From contig NZ_LT599032.1 of the NCBI RefSeq assembly GCF_900079725.1, forward strand, positions 2,378,253-2,442,252: a DNA stretch of 64,000 nucleotides. Direction: 5' to 3'. Under the pieces are notes generated by a model. It did not search any database. It saw only the letters and a program-made list of their open reading frames with translations, and had not been told where the DNA came from. The stretch's first letter is position 1; every line of letters begins with the position of its first letter. This stretch comes from an uncultured Dysgonomonas sp. GTDB lineage: Bacteria; Bacteroidota; Bacteroidia; Bacteroidales; Dysgonomonadaceae. Of the stretch, positions 25,154 to 34,482 are shown piece after piece. A program made the position numbers and the translations under genes.

Positions 25154-27244
25154 TTATTCAGGATTAGTCCAGCCCGGATTTTGAATTAGTTTCGAGTTAC
25201 GTCTCAACTCGGTATGATGAATAGGTAAAAACCACATCTTACGGGCAAATATAGTAGGCAGCGAAGGCACTACGACAGGAGTATGGAAAGCCTCAGGCAT
25301 ATCTTTAGTTGCATATGCATTACATCCGTAAATCTGAGCTGCTTCTTCTACCGGAGCATCCATCCAGCGGCGAAGATCGAAATAACGGTGTCCTTCTGCA
25401 AACAATTCAATCTGCCGTTCACGTTTCAGTTTCTCACGGAATTTATCCTGATTGCCATAAACATCTTCTGCATAATCAGGAACTCCGGCACGAATACGAA
25501 TTGGCTGTATACCTTTCTTTAATTCACTGGTAGTACGGCTTATCAAATGCGTCTTAGTCCCATCCCATGATGGCACATTATATTGTCCATTCAACTCATT
25601 CAACGCTTCTGCATAGATTAACAGTATCTCAGCATAACGAATGGCCGGGTCTACCTTTTTTGTAAACCGTGATTTATCATAAGCTGTAGAAGTTGTGTTG
25701 CTTATATCATACGGACTTACATATTTTTTGATCCCTATGCCAGTACGCAACCAGTAAGTAGCATTCGTGTACCCATTCCCACTTCCGCGATAATAAAACA
25801 CCTGCTTGTTACTTTCCTCATCTTTATCCTTTTCGGCATTCAGCAAATTCCAAGTACATCCATTGTATGCTACGGATGCGTAGAAACGCGGTTCACGATT
25901 CACATATTGTTTTGATACTCCTACACCCAAAGGACCTAGTTCCGGATAATTGGATAATTCTCCTGAAGTAACCAAACCTGCTTCACGGGGACGGCTATCG
26001 TAGCGGCCGGCATATCCCGGCACTGCCCCATACATAGAGTTCATACCCGGGCAGTCTGTGCCATCTGCCATATAATAGGCATCACATTGTTTCTGAGTCA
26101 TACCATGGGAGCTATATCCTTTCCCATAAAGGCGAGGTAACTGGTGAAGGACCAGAGTTGACACATCTTCTCCAGAGCCATTCTGACCACGGGTAAAAAT
26201 AAGTTCAGGATTCTCGTGAGCAAGAACATCCCCATTAAACAAGGCACGATACGATTCGAGCGGGTCTATGTTTTTATAGCCATTCGGCCAATCCTGATTT
26301 ACAAAATTACCATCATTATAGGGAGTGATAGTGGCCGGATAAGCAATATCTCCACTACTCTTAGAATATGCGAAATATAAGCTATAATGGTTCATATCCA
26401 TGACATCCTTGGCTGCAGCGGCGGCTTTAGCCCATTTAGACTCATCATAAGTCTCCGGAAGCAGACGCTTACTTTCTTTGTCTATCAGAGCTGCAGCAAC
26501 ATCAGCCGGAGCTTTCCCATTATATAACGGACTGGCAGCAAATAACAGTACCTTTGCACGGAGTCCCAAAGCTGAACCACGAGTAGGACGAGCTAGCTCC
26601 TGTACTGCACGGGAGGTGGTTGGAAGCAGTTCTGCCGCTTTCACCAAATCCCCGATGATATAATCCACACATTCGTCATACGTATTTCTAGCTTGAGCCA
26701 CTTCATCGTATTCTTTCATATAGTCTACTGTTTCATCCGGTATAATAGGCACAGGACCATATAAGCGTAGCATGAACCAATAGAAATAAGCTCTTAAAAA
26801 ATAAGCCTGGCCTTTTAAGTCAACAATCTCCGATGTGCTAAATTGTTTGTTTTTATCAATGTTATTCACAAAGATAGAAGCCTGACGGATTCCCCTGTAA
26901 GCATTCTGCCAGATATATTGGGTTTCATTATGATCGCCACTTTCAGAGTAACGCCCACTTTTCCATCTCATGTATCCATCCGATTCATCTCCGTAATACA
27001 TATCGTCAGCAAAATTGAAAGGGATATTCTTTTTACTGGATACATCTTGTAAATAACCATTTCCTAAATAGGAATAAGCCTGAGCCAGCCATTCATTTGT
27101 ATAGTCTCTATTCTGGAAGACATCTTCTATAGACATACGTTCGTCAAACAGATAATCCGAGTCCAGATAATCCGAGCATCCGCCAAGGGCCAAACCCAAT
27201 CCTGTTACTATAGATAAAATTATAATTATTTTCTTCATATGCAT
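25154..27244 (-). CDS. SusD/RagB-family glycan-binding lipoprotein (locus 1)
   Basis: A 696-residue outer-surface lipoprotein that caps the SusC transporter and binds the glycan. The lipobox is ALGGC near residue 22. The helical TPR-like scaffold is evident from LKGQAYFLRAYFYWFMLRLYG and the C-terminal signature RERQIELFAEGHRYFDLRRW. It is longer than most SusD proteins, with an insertion region between roughly 330 and 480. It lies 6 nt downstream of the SusC gene. The translation start could be the ATG at 27244 or the next one at 27238. Confidence 0.95.
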   Translation of the reverse strand: MHMKKIIIILSIVTGLGLALGGCSDYLDSDYLFDERMSIEDVFQNRDYTNEWLAQAYSYLGNGYLQDVSSKKNIPFNFADDMYYGDESDGYMRWKSGRYSESGDHNETQYIWQNAYRGIRQASIFVNNIDKNKQFSTSEIVDLKGQAYFLRAYFYWFMLRLYGPVPIIPDETVDYMKEYDEVAQARNTYDECVDYIIGDLVKAAELLPTTSRAVQELARPTRGSALGLRAKVLLFAASPLYNGKAPADVAAALIDKESKRLLPETYDESKWAKAAAAAKDVMDMNHYSLYFAYSKSSGDIAYPATITPYNDGNFVNQDWPNGYKNIDPLESYRALFNGDVLAHENPELIFTRGQNGSGEDVSTLVLHQLPRLYGKGYSSHGMTQKQCDAYYMADGTDCPGMNSMYGAVPGYAGRYDSRPREAGLVTSGELSNYPELGPLGVGVSKQYVNREPRFYASVAYNGCTWNLLNAEKDKDEESNKQVFYYRGSGNGYTNATYWLRTGIGIKKYVSPYDISNTTSTAYDKSRFTKKVDPAIRYAEILLIYAEALNELNGQYNVPSWDGTKTHLISRTTSELKKGIQPIRIRAGVPDYAEDVYGNQDKFREKLKRERQIELFAEGHRYFDLRRWMDAPVEEAAQIYGCNAYATKDMPEAFHTPVVVPSLPTIFARKMWFLPIHHTELRRNSKLIQNPGWTNPE

Positions 27245-27250
27245 TTATGA

Positions 27251-30200
27251 TTATAGATTAACTGATATTCCTAATGAAATGGTTTTGCTAAGCGGGTATT
27301 TTTTTCCATCAGAACTTCCCATTTCCGGATCCCATAACTTGAATTTAGAGAATGTGAGTAGGTTGGTACCTATAAAGAAAATGCGTACATTACTCATATG
27401 CATTTTATTCACTAAAGCCGTAGGAAATGTATAACCGATATCCAGCGTTTTCAGTCGTAAATACGAGCCGTCTCTGAGCCAATATGTAGAACTTTGGTAA
27501 TTATTCGAATTAGCGCCATAGGTCAGACGCGGATATTCTGCATTCGGATCTTCATTCTCACCTAGTATCCAACGATTCGAGTTAGCCAAGTCGCTCAGTA
27601 TATTACCCCACCCGTCACCTAAACTAAACATATGAACGGAAGAGCCTCCGATTTGGAAAGTCGACTTCCCAACTCCCTGGAAATGCATGCTCACATCCAA
27701 TCCTTTCCACTTGGAAGAAATACCAAACCCATAAGTAAGGTTCGGTTTCGTTGTTGCACCTATAGCAACCCTGTCATTGTCATCAATTCTTCCATCACCA
27801 TTAATGTCCTTGTATTTTATATCTCCGGGCATCACGTCGCCAAAAGTTTGTGTCGGGCTGTTACGTATCTCTTCATAATCTTCAAACAACCCCAAAGCAA
27901 CCAGCCCACGGGCTTGATTCACACGATGTCCTTTCTGTAGCTTATACCAATAAATAGAGTTTTCCTCATCTCGTTCAATTATCTCATTTTTGCTGTAGGT
28001 CATATTACCACGTAAAGTAAAATCAACATTTCCGGCTTTTTGTTTGAAAACGAAGTTTCCATCAAATCCCCGGGCTTTCACTTCACCTACATTCGCATAA
28101 GGATTACTCTCTACGCCTACTGACCATGGGAGATACGCACGTTCCATATATATACCCTTACGATGTTCATAGAAATAATCGATTGTTCCTGATAATCTGT
28201 TTCCTAAAAAAGAGAGGTCTATTCCGAGATCCTGTTTGGTCGCAATCTCCCAAGAAACATTTGTAGAAGCTATTTCAGAATAGTATTTGCCGGCATATTC
28301 TCTGTTATAGCCATAGTCCCCAAAGTTATAGGCATTGTTTGCCGTTGTATTAATCGTGTAGAGATAAGGGAAGCGAATATCTTTATTATCCTTTTTACCT
28401 AAATTGTCACTACCTGTTTTTCCCCATGAATAACGTACTTTGAACATATCCAACCAGCTGATATCTTTCAAGAAAGGCTCTCCAGCAATATTCCATGCTC
28501 CTGAAACAGCAGGAAAGAAACCAAACCTGTGATCTCTGTGGTAGTTCTCAGATCCTGTATATCCAAAGTTGAAATCGACAAAATAACGACTCGACCAGTT
28601 ATAATGGACTCGACCGGCCAAACCTTGATTACGACGGGCTATACCTTGTTTAAGGTCATCTCCAATATCTACTGTTTGCGTTTTAGATGCTTGGGTGTAT
28701 TTTAAAACTCCACCAATATTATGGTTGTTAAATCTGCGGTCGTAACGAAGTTCCCATTCAAAAAATTCATTTCTTTTTCCTCCGGCTCCAGAAGATTGTG
28801 TCATTGGAAACTCCTTTACAATCTCATTAAATACAAGGTCTCCGTTTATATCCCGCGATTTTTCTGCCTTATGCATTGCAGGATATTTATATCGCCTGAT
28901 CCAATTACTATTCTCGGTATCATATCCAAATCGTCCGGTAAAGAAGAGACCTTTCGTAATAAAGTCCAGTTTCTGATCCAGGACTACGCTAGTCTGAATA
29001 TTATTATCCCAGTTTTCCCGGTATCCGGTCATCGTGGCCTGCACCCATGGGTTGAAACGGTCTCCGTTATCATTACCATAGGCAGGTACAAGTCCATTAG
29101 AATATAATATAGGAGCCATAATCGGGTTATATCCCATTAATGCTGTCCAGATAGCATCACTTCCTATTCCGGCATCATTTTGTTTGCGCAACGAACCTGA
29201 AACACCTACTTTCAACAAGGTCGTTTTTGTAATATCGATATCGACATTCATACGGTAAGTATATTTTCGGAAGTTGGCATTCGTATTATAGTCTTTCAAT
29301 GACTTATCCACCTTGTACATGCCTTGCTGATCCTGATAGCTTCCCGATACAAAATAACGCGCAGTTCTTCCTCCTCCACTCATATTCAACGTAGCACGAG
29401 AACTCCAAGATCCATCCCGCAAGAGAACATCCATCCAATCTACATCCGGATACAAATCCGGATCCAATCCTAAACGAAATATTTCCAACTCTTCAGGTTG
29501 ATAGAGGACATCCTGATTACGTGTAGTCTTGGCTTCATTAGCCAGGGATGCATATGTATATCCGTCTGCAAAATCCGGTACTTTAGTAAGCATACTATAG
29601 AATCCTTCCAGCTTTGCACTAATATTAATTTTCCCTTCTTTCCCCCGTTTCGTATTAACCAAGATAACACCATTAGCTCCTTTACTACCATAAATAGCTG
29701 TAGCAGAAGCGTCTTTCAATACGGTAAAGGACTCTACATCTTCAACACTGACTTCATTTAAATCACGTTCGAAACCGTCGATCAATACTAATGCCGCATT
29801 ACTGCCACCAAACGTAGAAATACTGCGTATCCAAAACTCGGAAGTACTACCTGGCTTACCGGATGTCTGCATTGCCATAATACCCGGTACAACGCCTGCC
29901 AGACCATCTGCTATAGATGAGGTCGGATTTGATTTCAGTTCCTCAACATCGACAGTTGTAATAGCCCCGGTCACAGCAATTTTCTTCTGGACTCCTGTTC
30001 CGGTAACAACTACTTCGTTAAGTACACTTCTGTCCGACTCCTTCATAACTATATTGACTACACGCTGTTCTTTTACTAATACCTCCACTTTATCAAAGCC
30101 GACATAAGTAAAAACCAGTGTATGGTAAGGTGTCATATTAATCTTATATTTTCCCTCTATATCGGTAATAGTCCCCAATCCCGGCATATTACTTATGGAT

Positions 30201-30328
30201 ACACTCACTCCGATCATAGGTTCATTATTCGTATCGGTCACGATACCTGTTACTTCTATAGTTTGCTGAGCCAAGGCACTGACCGAAAACGTGAGTAACA
30301 ACATACATGTTAATAAAAAGTTTCTCAT
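27251..30328 (-). CDS. SusC/RagA-family TonB-dependent transporter (locus 1)
   Basis: A 1025-residue outer-membrane importer for oligosaccharides. It has a signal peptide ending at SALAQ and an N-terminal carboxypeptidase-regulatory-like domain (VTGIVTDTNNEPMIGVSVSI). The TonB box region and plug (LNEVVVTGTGV) follow, then a 22-strand barrel ending in ISLGISVNL with a terminal-strand pattern. The SusC plug motif LKDASATAIYGSKGANGVI is clear. It forms a pair with the SusD gene that follows. The gene before it encodes a surface lipoprotein with IPT and NHL repeats, so transcription starts further upstream. Confidence 0.97.
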   Translation of the reverse strand: MRNFLLTCMLLLTFSVSALAQQTIEVTGIVTDTNNEPMIGVSVSISNMPGLGTITDIEGKYKINMTPYHTLVFTYVGFDKVEVLVKEQRVVNIVMKESDRSVLNEVVVTGTGVQKKIAVTGAITTVDVEELKSNPTSSIADGLAGVVPGIMAMQTSGKPGSTSEFWIRSISTFGGSNAALVLIDGFERDLNEVSVEDVESFTVLKDASATAIYGSKGANGVILVNTKRGKEGKINISAKLEGFYSMLTKVPDFADGYTYASLANEAKTTRNQDVLYQPEELEIFRLGLDPDLYPDVDWMDVLLRDGSWSSRATLNMSGGGRTARYFVSGSYQDQQGMYKVDKSLKDYNTNANFRKYTYRMNVDIDITKTTLLKVGVSGSLRKQNDAGIGSDAIWTALMGYNPIMAPILYSNGLVPAYGNDNGDRFNPWVQATMTGYRENWDNNIQTSVVLDQKLDFITKGLFFTGRFGYDTENSNWIRRYKYPAMHKAEKSRDINGDLVFNEIVKEFPMTQSSGAGGKRNEFFEWELRYDRRFNNHNIGGVLKYTQASKTQTVDIGDDLKQGIARRNQGLAGRVHYNWSSRYFVDFNFGYTGSENYHRDHRFGFFPAVSGAWNIAGEPFLKDISWLDMFKVRYSWGKTGSDNLGKKDNKDIRFPYLYTINTTANNAYNFGDYGYNREYAGKYYSEIASTNVSWEIATKQDLGIDLSFLGNRLSGTIDYFYEHRKGIYMERAYLPWSVGVESNPYANVGEVKARGFDGNFVFKQKAGNVDFTLRGNMTYSKNEIIERDEENSIYWYKLQKGHRVNQARGLVALGLFEDYEEIRNSPTQTFGDVMPGDIKYKDINGDGRIDDNDRVAIGATTKPNLTYGFGISSKWKGLDVSMHFQGVGKSTFQIGGSSVHMFSLGDGWGNILSDLANSNRWILGENEDPNAEYPRLTYGANSNNYQSSTYWLRDGSYLRLKTLDIGYTFPTALVNKMHMSNVRIFFIGTNLLTFSKFKLWDPEMGSSDGKKYPLSKTISLGISVNL

Positions 30329-30350
30329 ATCAATATGTGTCTATCATTTA

Positions 30351-31718
30351 TTATTCTTCATAAGCAACTTTGCGGATACGACGATTATTGGAATCTCCGA
30401 TATAGAAACATTGCCTTTCTTCATCATATGCTATTCCGGCCGGATAAGCAAAACGGGCATCCAGACGTAGATCTCCATCTCTGTATCCACTAGCTTGAGG
30501 TGTACCGGCAAATGTGGAGACTCTTCCCTGAGGAGTCATAATACGGACCACATGATTCGCTTTATCACAGAAATAGAAATCATATTCATCTTCCTGGCCT
30601 TCATATTCCGGATTTTTCACAAAAACTCCCTGCTGGGGCTCATTTACACGAGCATAACTACCCACTCCATCTGCATAACCTCCGGTTTGATCTTTTCCGG
30701 CTATCAGATAAGGCTCAGTAAAATTTTTGGTCGCCCAATTATAATCGGAACGCATAATATACTGCCTGTTATTCACTATTATATATGCATAGTTCCCCGT
30801 AGGATGAATGATAATAAAAATCCTTACCGATGCATTCGGAACCCTGAATATATTCACACCTTCTTTTGTGCCTACCTCACCTCTCCATACCATACCCGTA
30901 TTATAGAATGCATAATAGTACTCTCCATTTATCGGATGCACAGCAGCAGCTCTGGTTCCACGACCGGCAGCCATTGGAGTCAGGCTTTTAAATCCCGATT
31001 CACGGGTGAGCAGATAATTTCCCGGTTGAGTATCATTAGATTGGTCATGTGTGACAATCATATCGCCTCCCAATGTCCAATTAATACAAGGAATTCCATT
31101 TTTATTAGGATTAGGTATACCTGTATTGAAAGTGCTTACATATTTTTTCTCAAAATCGATAAGCCTACATGATTTATCATAACCGGCGACATACAGATGG
31201 TTGTGGTTCAGAGGATCGAATACTAACCACTCCATTTTTTCGAATCCCCCGCAGTCGTCAAACGGGCCATCCTTTACATCAAACTTCGTATTATTTTCAT
31301 ATGTTTCCCCCAAGAAAGAACTGACAAGCATTTTCTTTTGATAAGCATAATGTTCTCCGGCTTCTGCATAAGCAATCTTTTCGCCACTCTCGTCAACGAT
31401 ACTTACTTCAATATCTCCATCGTAAGCTTTTGCAGGGACAATACAATATAAAGATTGATGATTAACTCCGATTATCCTTGCATTTTGCCCACCAATAGTA
31501 ACTTTGATCTTAGAGAGGTCATTTCCAAAGTTTTCACCATAAATAATCATTTTCTGATTGGCACCTCCCTCTTTCGGTGCGAAATCAGAGACCACAACAG
31601 GCTTCGAAGGATCGAAGGCTTGCGAATCCGTGTCGGATTTATCGTCTTTGCACGATACGCAAAGAACGATCAGCAGCATCAACCAATGCTGAATTTTCAT
31701 TCTGTTTTTCATTTTCAT
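30351..31718 (-). CDS. IPT/TIG and NHL-repeat surface lipoprotein
   Basis: A lipoprotein of about 455 residues with lipobox LCVSC shortly after the start. An IPT/TIG immunoglobulin-like domain follows (SDFAPKEGGANQKMIIYGENFG). The rest is a beta-propeller of NHL type. Its last repeats read GRVSTFAGTPQASGYRDG and GIAYDEERQCFYIGDSNNRR. I chose the ATG at 31718, which gives a normal lipoprotein signal; the longer frame upstream would place extra residues ahead of it. Proteins of this build often sit beside SusCD pairs and are thought to be surface glycan-binding proteins. It is the first gene of the locus 1 operon, 22 nt before SusC. Confidence 0.75.
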   Translation of the reverse strand: MKMKNRMKIQHWLMLLIVLCVSCKDDKSDTDSQAFDPSKPVVVSDFAPKEGGANQKMIIYGENFGNDLSKIKVTIGGQNARIIGVNHQSLYCIVPAKAYDGDIEVSIVDESGEKIAYAEAGEHYAYQKKMLVSSFLGETYENNTKFDVKDGPFDDCGGFEKMEWLVFDPLNHNHLYVAGYDKSCRLIDFEKKYVSTFNTGIPNPNKNGIPCINWTLGGDMIVTHDQSNDTQPGNYLLTRESGFKSLTPMAAGRGTRAAAVHPINGEYYYAFYNTGMVWRGEVGTKEGVNIFRVPNASVRIFIIIHPTGNYAYIIVNNRQYIMRSDYNWATKNFTEPYLIAGKDQTGGYADGVGSYARVNEPQQGVFVKNPEYEGQEDEYDFYFCDKANHVVRIMTPQGRVSTFAGTPQASGYRDGDLRLDARFAYPAGIAYDEERQCFYIGDSNNRRIRKVAYEE

Positions 31719-32166
31719 AAGAATAGGGTCTGAATTTAGTTTGTTAAAACATTTCACAATTGCATCCAAATACAGCATGAGCTGTCTTATCTGCATGTTT
31801 ATCGTAAATTAAGTATTTGTTAATTTCCCTTATTTCCTGGCTTTTTTCAATTCAATTAAATGGGCGAGACGTATTTTATCGGTATTTCATAGATTGTAAT
31901 TTATGATTTGTTAACGTCACAAAGGAATGGGAATTTAAATTAGAAAGATGACAGAAAAGTAGCTATAAATAGCACATTTTTCCCATTCGTCGTTTTAGAG
32001 GGAAAATAAGACTAAGCAGAAAGCAAGTATTGCGTTTTCAGCTTCTTATAAATGCAGATGTGGATAGTTGTGTAGGTTTGGGTTGTGGATAAACTCCGGT
32101 TATGAAATAGAAGTAAGTTTATCAGGAGGGAATCATGTGGAATCTCCAATTTCACTAAAAAGAACA
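31719..32166. promoter_or_regulatory. Intergenic region holding the locus 1 operon promoter
   Basis: About 450 nt between the terminator of locus 2 and the first gene of locus 1. It contains no credible gene. TGTGGATA occurs twice (32059-32066 and 32084-32091), 25 bp apart. I could not find a good match to the 21-bp repeats seen upstream of HTCS1, and no convincing -7 box stands out. Confidence 0.4.
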
Positions 32167-32194
32167 ATCCTGCCCATATCATTATCGGCAGGAT
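32167..32194 (-). terminator. Terminator of the mannan-type operon (locus 2)
   Basis: ATCCTGCC (32167-32174) pairs with GGCAGGAT (32187-32194). On the minus strand the stem is followed by TGTTCTTTTTAG. It lies about 50 nt past the GH92 stop codon and ends locus 2. Confidence 0.75.
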
Positions 32195-32243
32195 CGTTTA
32201 TCTAATGTCCTAGATTAAATTTATAACAGTAAATAACGGATGA

Positions 32244-34397
32244 TTACTTTGTCGAGATAACAAGCTCCTTCCCTTCTTTCAATTGTTGGTGCGTAATAAA
32301 ATAACTATCTATCTTCTTACCACCATAGCTTATATCGGTAATTTTTTCTCCTTTACCCTTTCTCTTAATGGTAAAGTTCTTCCCATCCAGATTAAATACT
32401 ACTTTATCAAATAATGGCACAGTGATTATATACTGCGGATCTGCAGGAGAATAGGTATATAGACCAATCGCATTCAGTACATACCACGACGACATTTCAC
32501 CTGCGTCATCCATGCCGCAGTATGCTAACCGTTCGGGCCCCATACGATATTGTTCGTTCAGTATCTTATTCAGTATCTTTTGGGCTTTTTCCTGTTTATC
32601 AATAAAATAATACATATACGGAATACTATGTCCCGGCTGATTACCATGGCAATACTGCCCAATGAATGTAGTCAGATTATGTGCCTCATAGTTTTTCCAT
32701 GGAATAACAAATAAGGAATCGAGTTTTGTCTCAAAGGCCTCTTTATTTGGGTATAAAGCAATAAATTCTTCAGGATTATGCAAGGCAAAGAATGTCGACT
32801 GCCATCCGTTGGCTTCACGGTACATGTATTCATAAAAAGGACGTTCAGGGTTGAAAGGCGTTATCCATTCTCCATTTTCCAGACGGCCACGCATAAGTTG
32901 GGTAGACGGGTCGAACAGATGTTTGTAACTTTCTGTCCTTTTCATCAGTCTATCGTAGTTTTCCTTATCTCCGAGTTCCTTTGCCAGCAATGCCGTGGCA
33001 TAATCGTCATAAGCATATTCCTGGGTTTTAGTCACAGCCGCTTTAGCTACGGTCTCCAATTTGGGGTCTTTAATATCCATTTCGGATATCCATCCCCGCT
33101 CCATATATTCTTTTATGTGCGGACGTCCACCCTTGCCCTCAACAAAAGCATTGTTGAGAAGTAATTTGTATGCCGCCTGCACATCAAAGTTCCGTATACC
33201 TCTCAGATAGCTTCCTGTAACAAATGTAGAGGCATGGTCTCCATGAAAGAAACTCGGCATGAACCCTCTGATCTCACCCCGGTCTGTAATAGACCTGATA
33301 ACATCGGCTGCAACATCCGGTGAAATCATTCCCAGCAAAATCAGTTTATTACGGTAATCGTCCCAAAAAGACGGATCACTGTAATAGCGGAATCCTTTGT
33401 TTACTACTTCACCTCTGTCATTTACAAACTCTCCGTTGACGTCACTCAATAGTATCGGCCACAAGAAAGCACGATAGAGAGTAGAATAGAATGTTTCTCT
33501 CTGTTCATCGGTACCACCCGATACCTGTATTTTCGATAGTAAGGTATCCCATGTATTTGTAGCTTCATTTCTTACCTGATCAAAATCTTTAGCAAGCATC
33601 TCTGCCTCAAGATTCATTCTGGCATTTTCGATACTCACATAGGAAAAACCGACTTTCATCTCCAGCGGATCGTTTATATCCTTATTGTCTAGGAAATTAA
33701 CAATGCTGACTTCCGCATCATCCTCTTTCAGTTTTTCCACATCTTTTATCTTATGGTTGGTCACAGCATAAAAATAAAATGTAGGGCCGGTTTGCTGATA
33801 GCCTGTGAATACATTGTCTGTCGTTTTTTCTATTTTCCAATCCCTTACATGTTCGTTAGAACGAGCCAGATCTGCCAGCAGCCTTTTATTTTTCCCTTTT
33901 TTATAAGTGTATCTGTGAAAGGCACATCGCAACGTAGAGGTCACTTCTGCATTTATATCATATTTTTGGAGATATACCTGATAGTAGCCCGGACTGGCCG
34001 ACTCCTTGTCATGGCTGTAAGCCGAGTAATAAGACTTAGGCGCAATCTCTCCGCTAACAGCAACAAGAGGAACATAACAAAGATTCCAATGCCCCTTGCT
34101 GGTATGGGCAAAAGCATATATAACCGTATCTTCGTATTGGTATCCTGAGCCACTTCGCCACATGGTGACAGGTGTTACCTGAACCATCGAATTTGGTACT
34201 GATGCTCCCGGATAGGCTTCGGCTCCCCATGCCCTGCGGGTTGGCTTATACCCAAGATCGATACTGTCCCAAAGGGTGGTAGTACCAATAAACGGATTGA
34301 CATAACTGGTTAGACGTTTTTTACTCTCCTGAGCATAACATCCAACTATAATCAGCATTATTGCTCCGATGATGATAAACTTATTTTTTTTATACAT
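32244..34397 (-). CDS. Glycoside hydrolase family 92 alpha-mannosidase, lipoprotein
   Basis: A calcium-dependent exo-alpha-mannosidase of 717 residues with lipobox IIVGC at about 16-20. The N-terminal beta-sandwich begins with YVNPFIGT and contains YPGASVPNSMVQVTP. The helical barrel carries GNQPGHSIPYMY and DDAGEMSSWYVLNAIGLY, which holds the catalytic Asp region of the family. The N-terminal motif around the family SGYxYxD is altered, with HTSKGHWNLCYVP following, so linkage specificity (alpha-1,2, -1,3 or other) cannot be told. It is the last gene of the mannan-type operon and would trim mannose from side chains released by GH76. Confidence 0.92.
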   Translation of the reverse strand: MYKKNKFIIIGAIMLIIVGCYAQESKKRLTSYVNPFIGTTTLWDSIDLGYKPTRRAWGAEAYPGASVPNSMVQVTPVTMWRSGSGYQYEDTVIYAFAHTSKGHWNLCYVPLVAVSGEIAPKSYYSAYSHDKESASPGYYQVYLQKYDINAEVTSTLRCAFHRYTYKKGKNKRLLADLARSNEHVRDWKIEKTTDNVFTGYQQTGPTFYFYAVTNHKIKDVEKLKEDDAEVSIVNFLDNKDINDPLEMKVGFSYVSIENARMNLEAEMLAKDFDQVRNEATNTWDTLLSKIQVSGGTDEQRETFYSTLYRAFLWPILLSDVNGEFVNDRGEVVNKGFRYYSDPSFWDDYRNKLILLGMISPDVAADVIRSITDRGEIRGFMPSFFHGDHASTFVTGSYLRGIRNFDVQAAYKLLLNNAFVEGKGGRPHIKEYMERGWISEMDIKDPKLETVAKAAVTKTQEYAYDDYATALLAKELGDKENYDRLMKRTESYKHLFDPSTQLMRGRLENGEWITPFNPERPFYEYMYREANGWQSTFFALHNPEEFIALYPNKEAFETKLDSLFVIPWKNYEAHNLTTFIGQYCHGNQPGHSIPYMYYFIDKQEKAQKILNKILNEQYRMGPERLAYCGMDDAGEMSSWYVLNAIGLYTYSPADPQYIITVPLFDKVVFNLDGKNFTIKRKGKGEKITDISYGGKKIDSYFITHQQLKEGKELVISTK

Positions 34398-34482
34398 ACT
34401 CTTTTTTTTAAGCAGGTGAAAACCGAAGATTCTTTAAAGTCTGTTTAAGGCTAAATATAATCTAAACAGGCTCTATTGCCTC

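Noticed and set aside
30495-31172. 225-codon plus-strand frame within the IPT/NHL gene
   Set aside because: Shadow of the real minus-strand gene; rich in isoleucine and histidine as expected from reversed codons.
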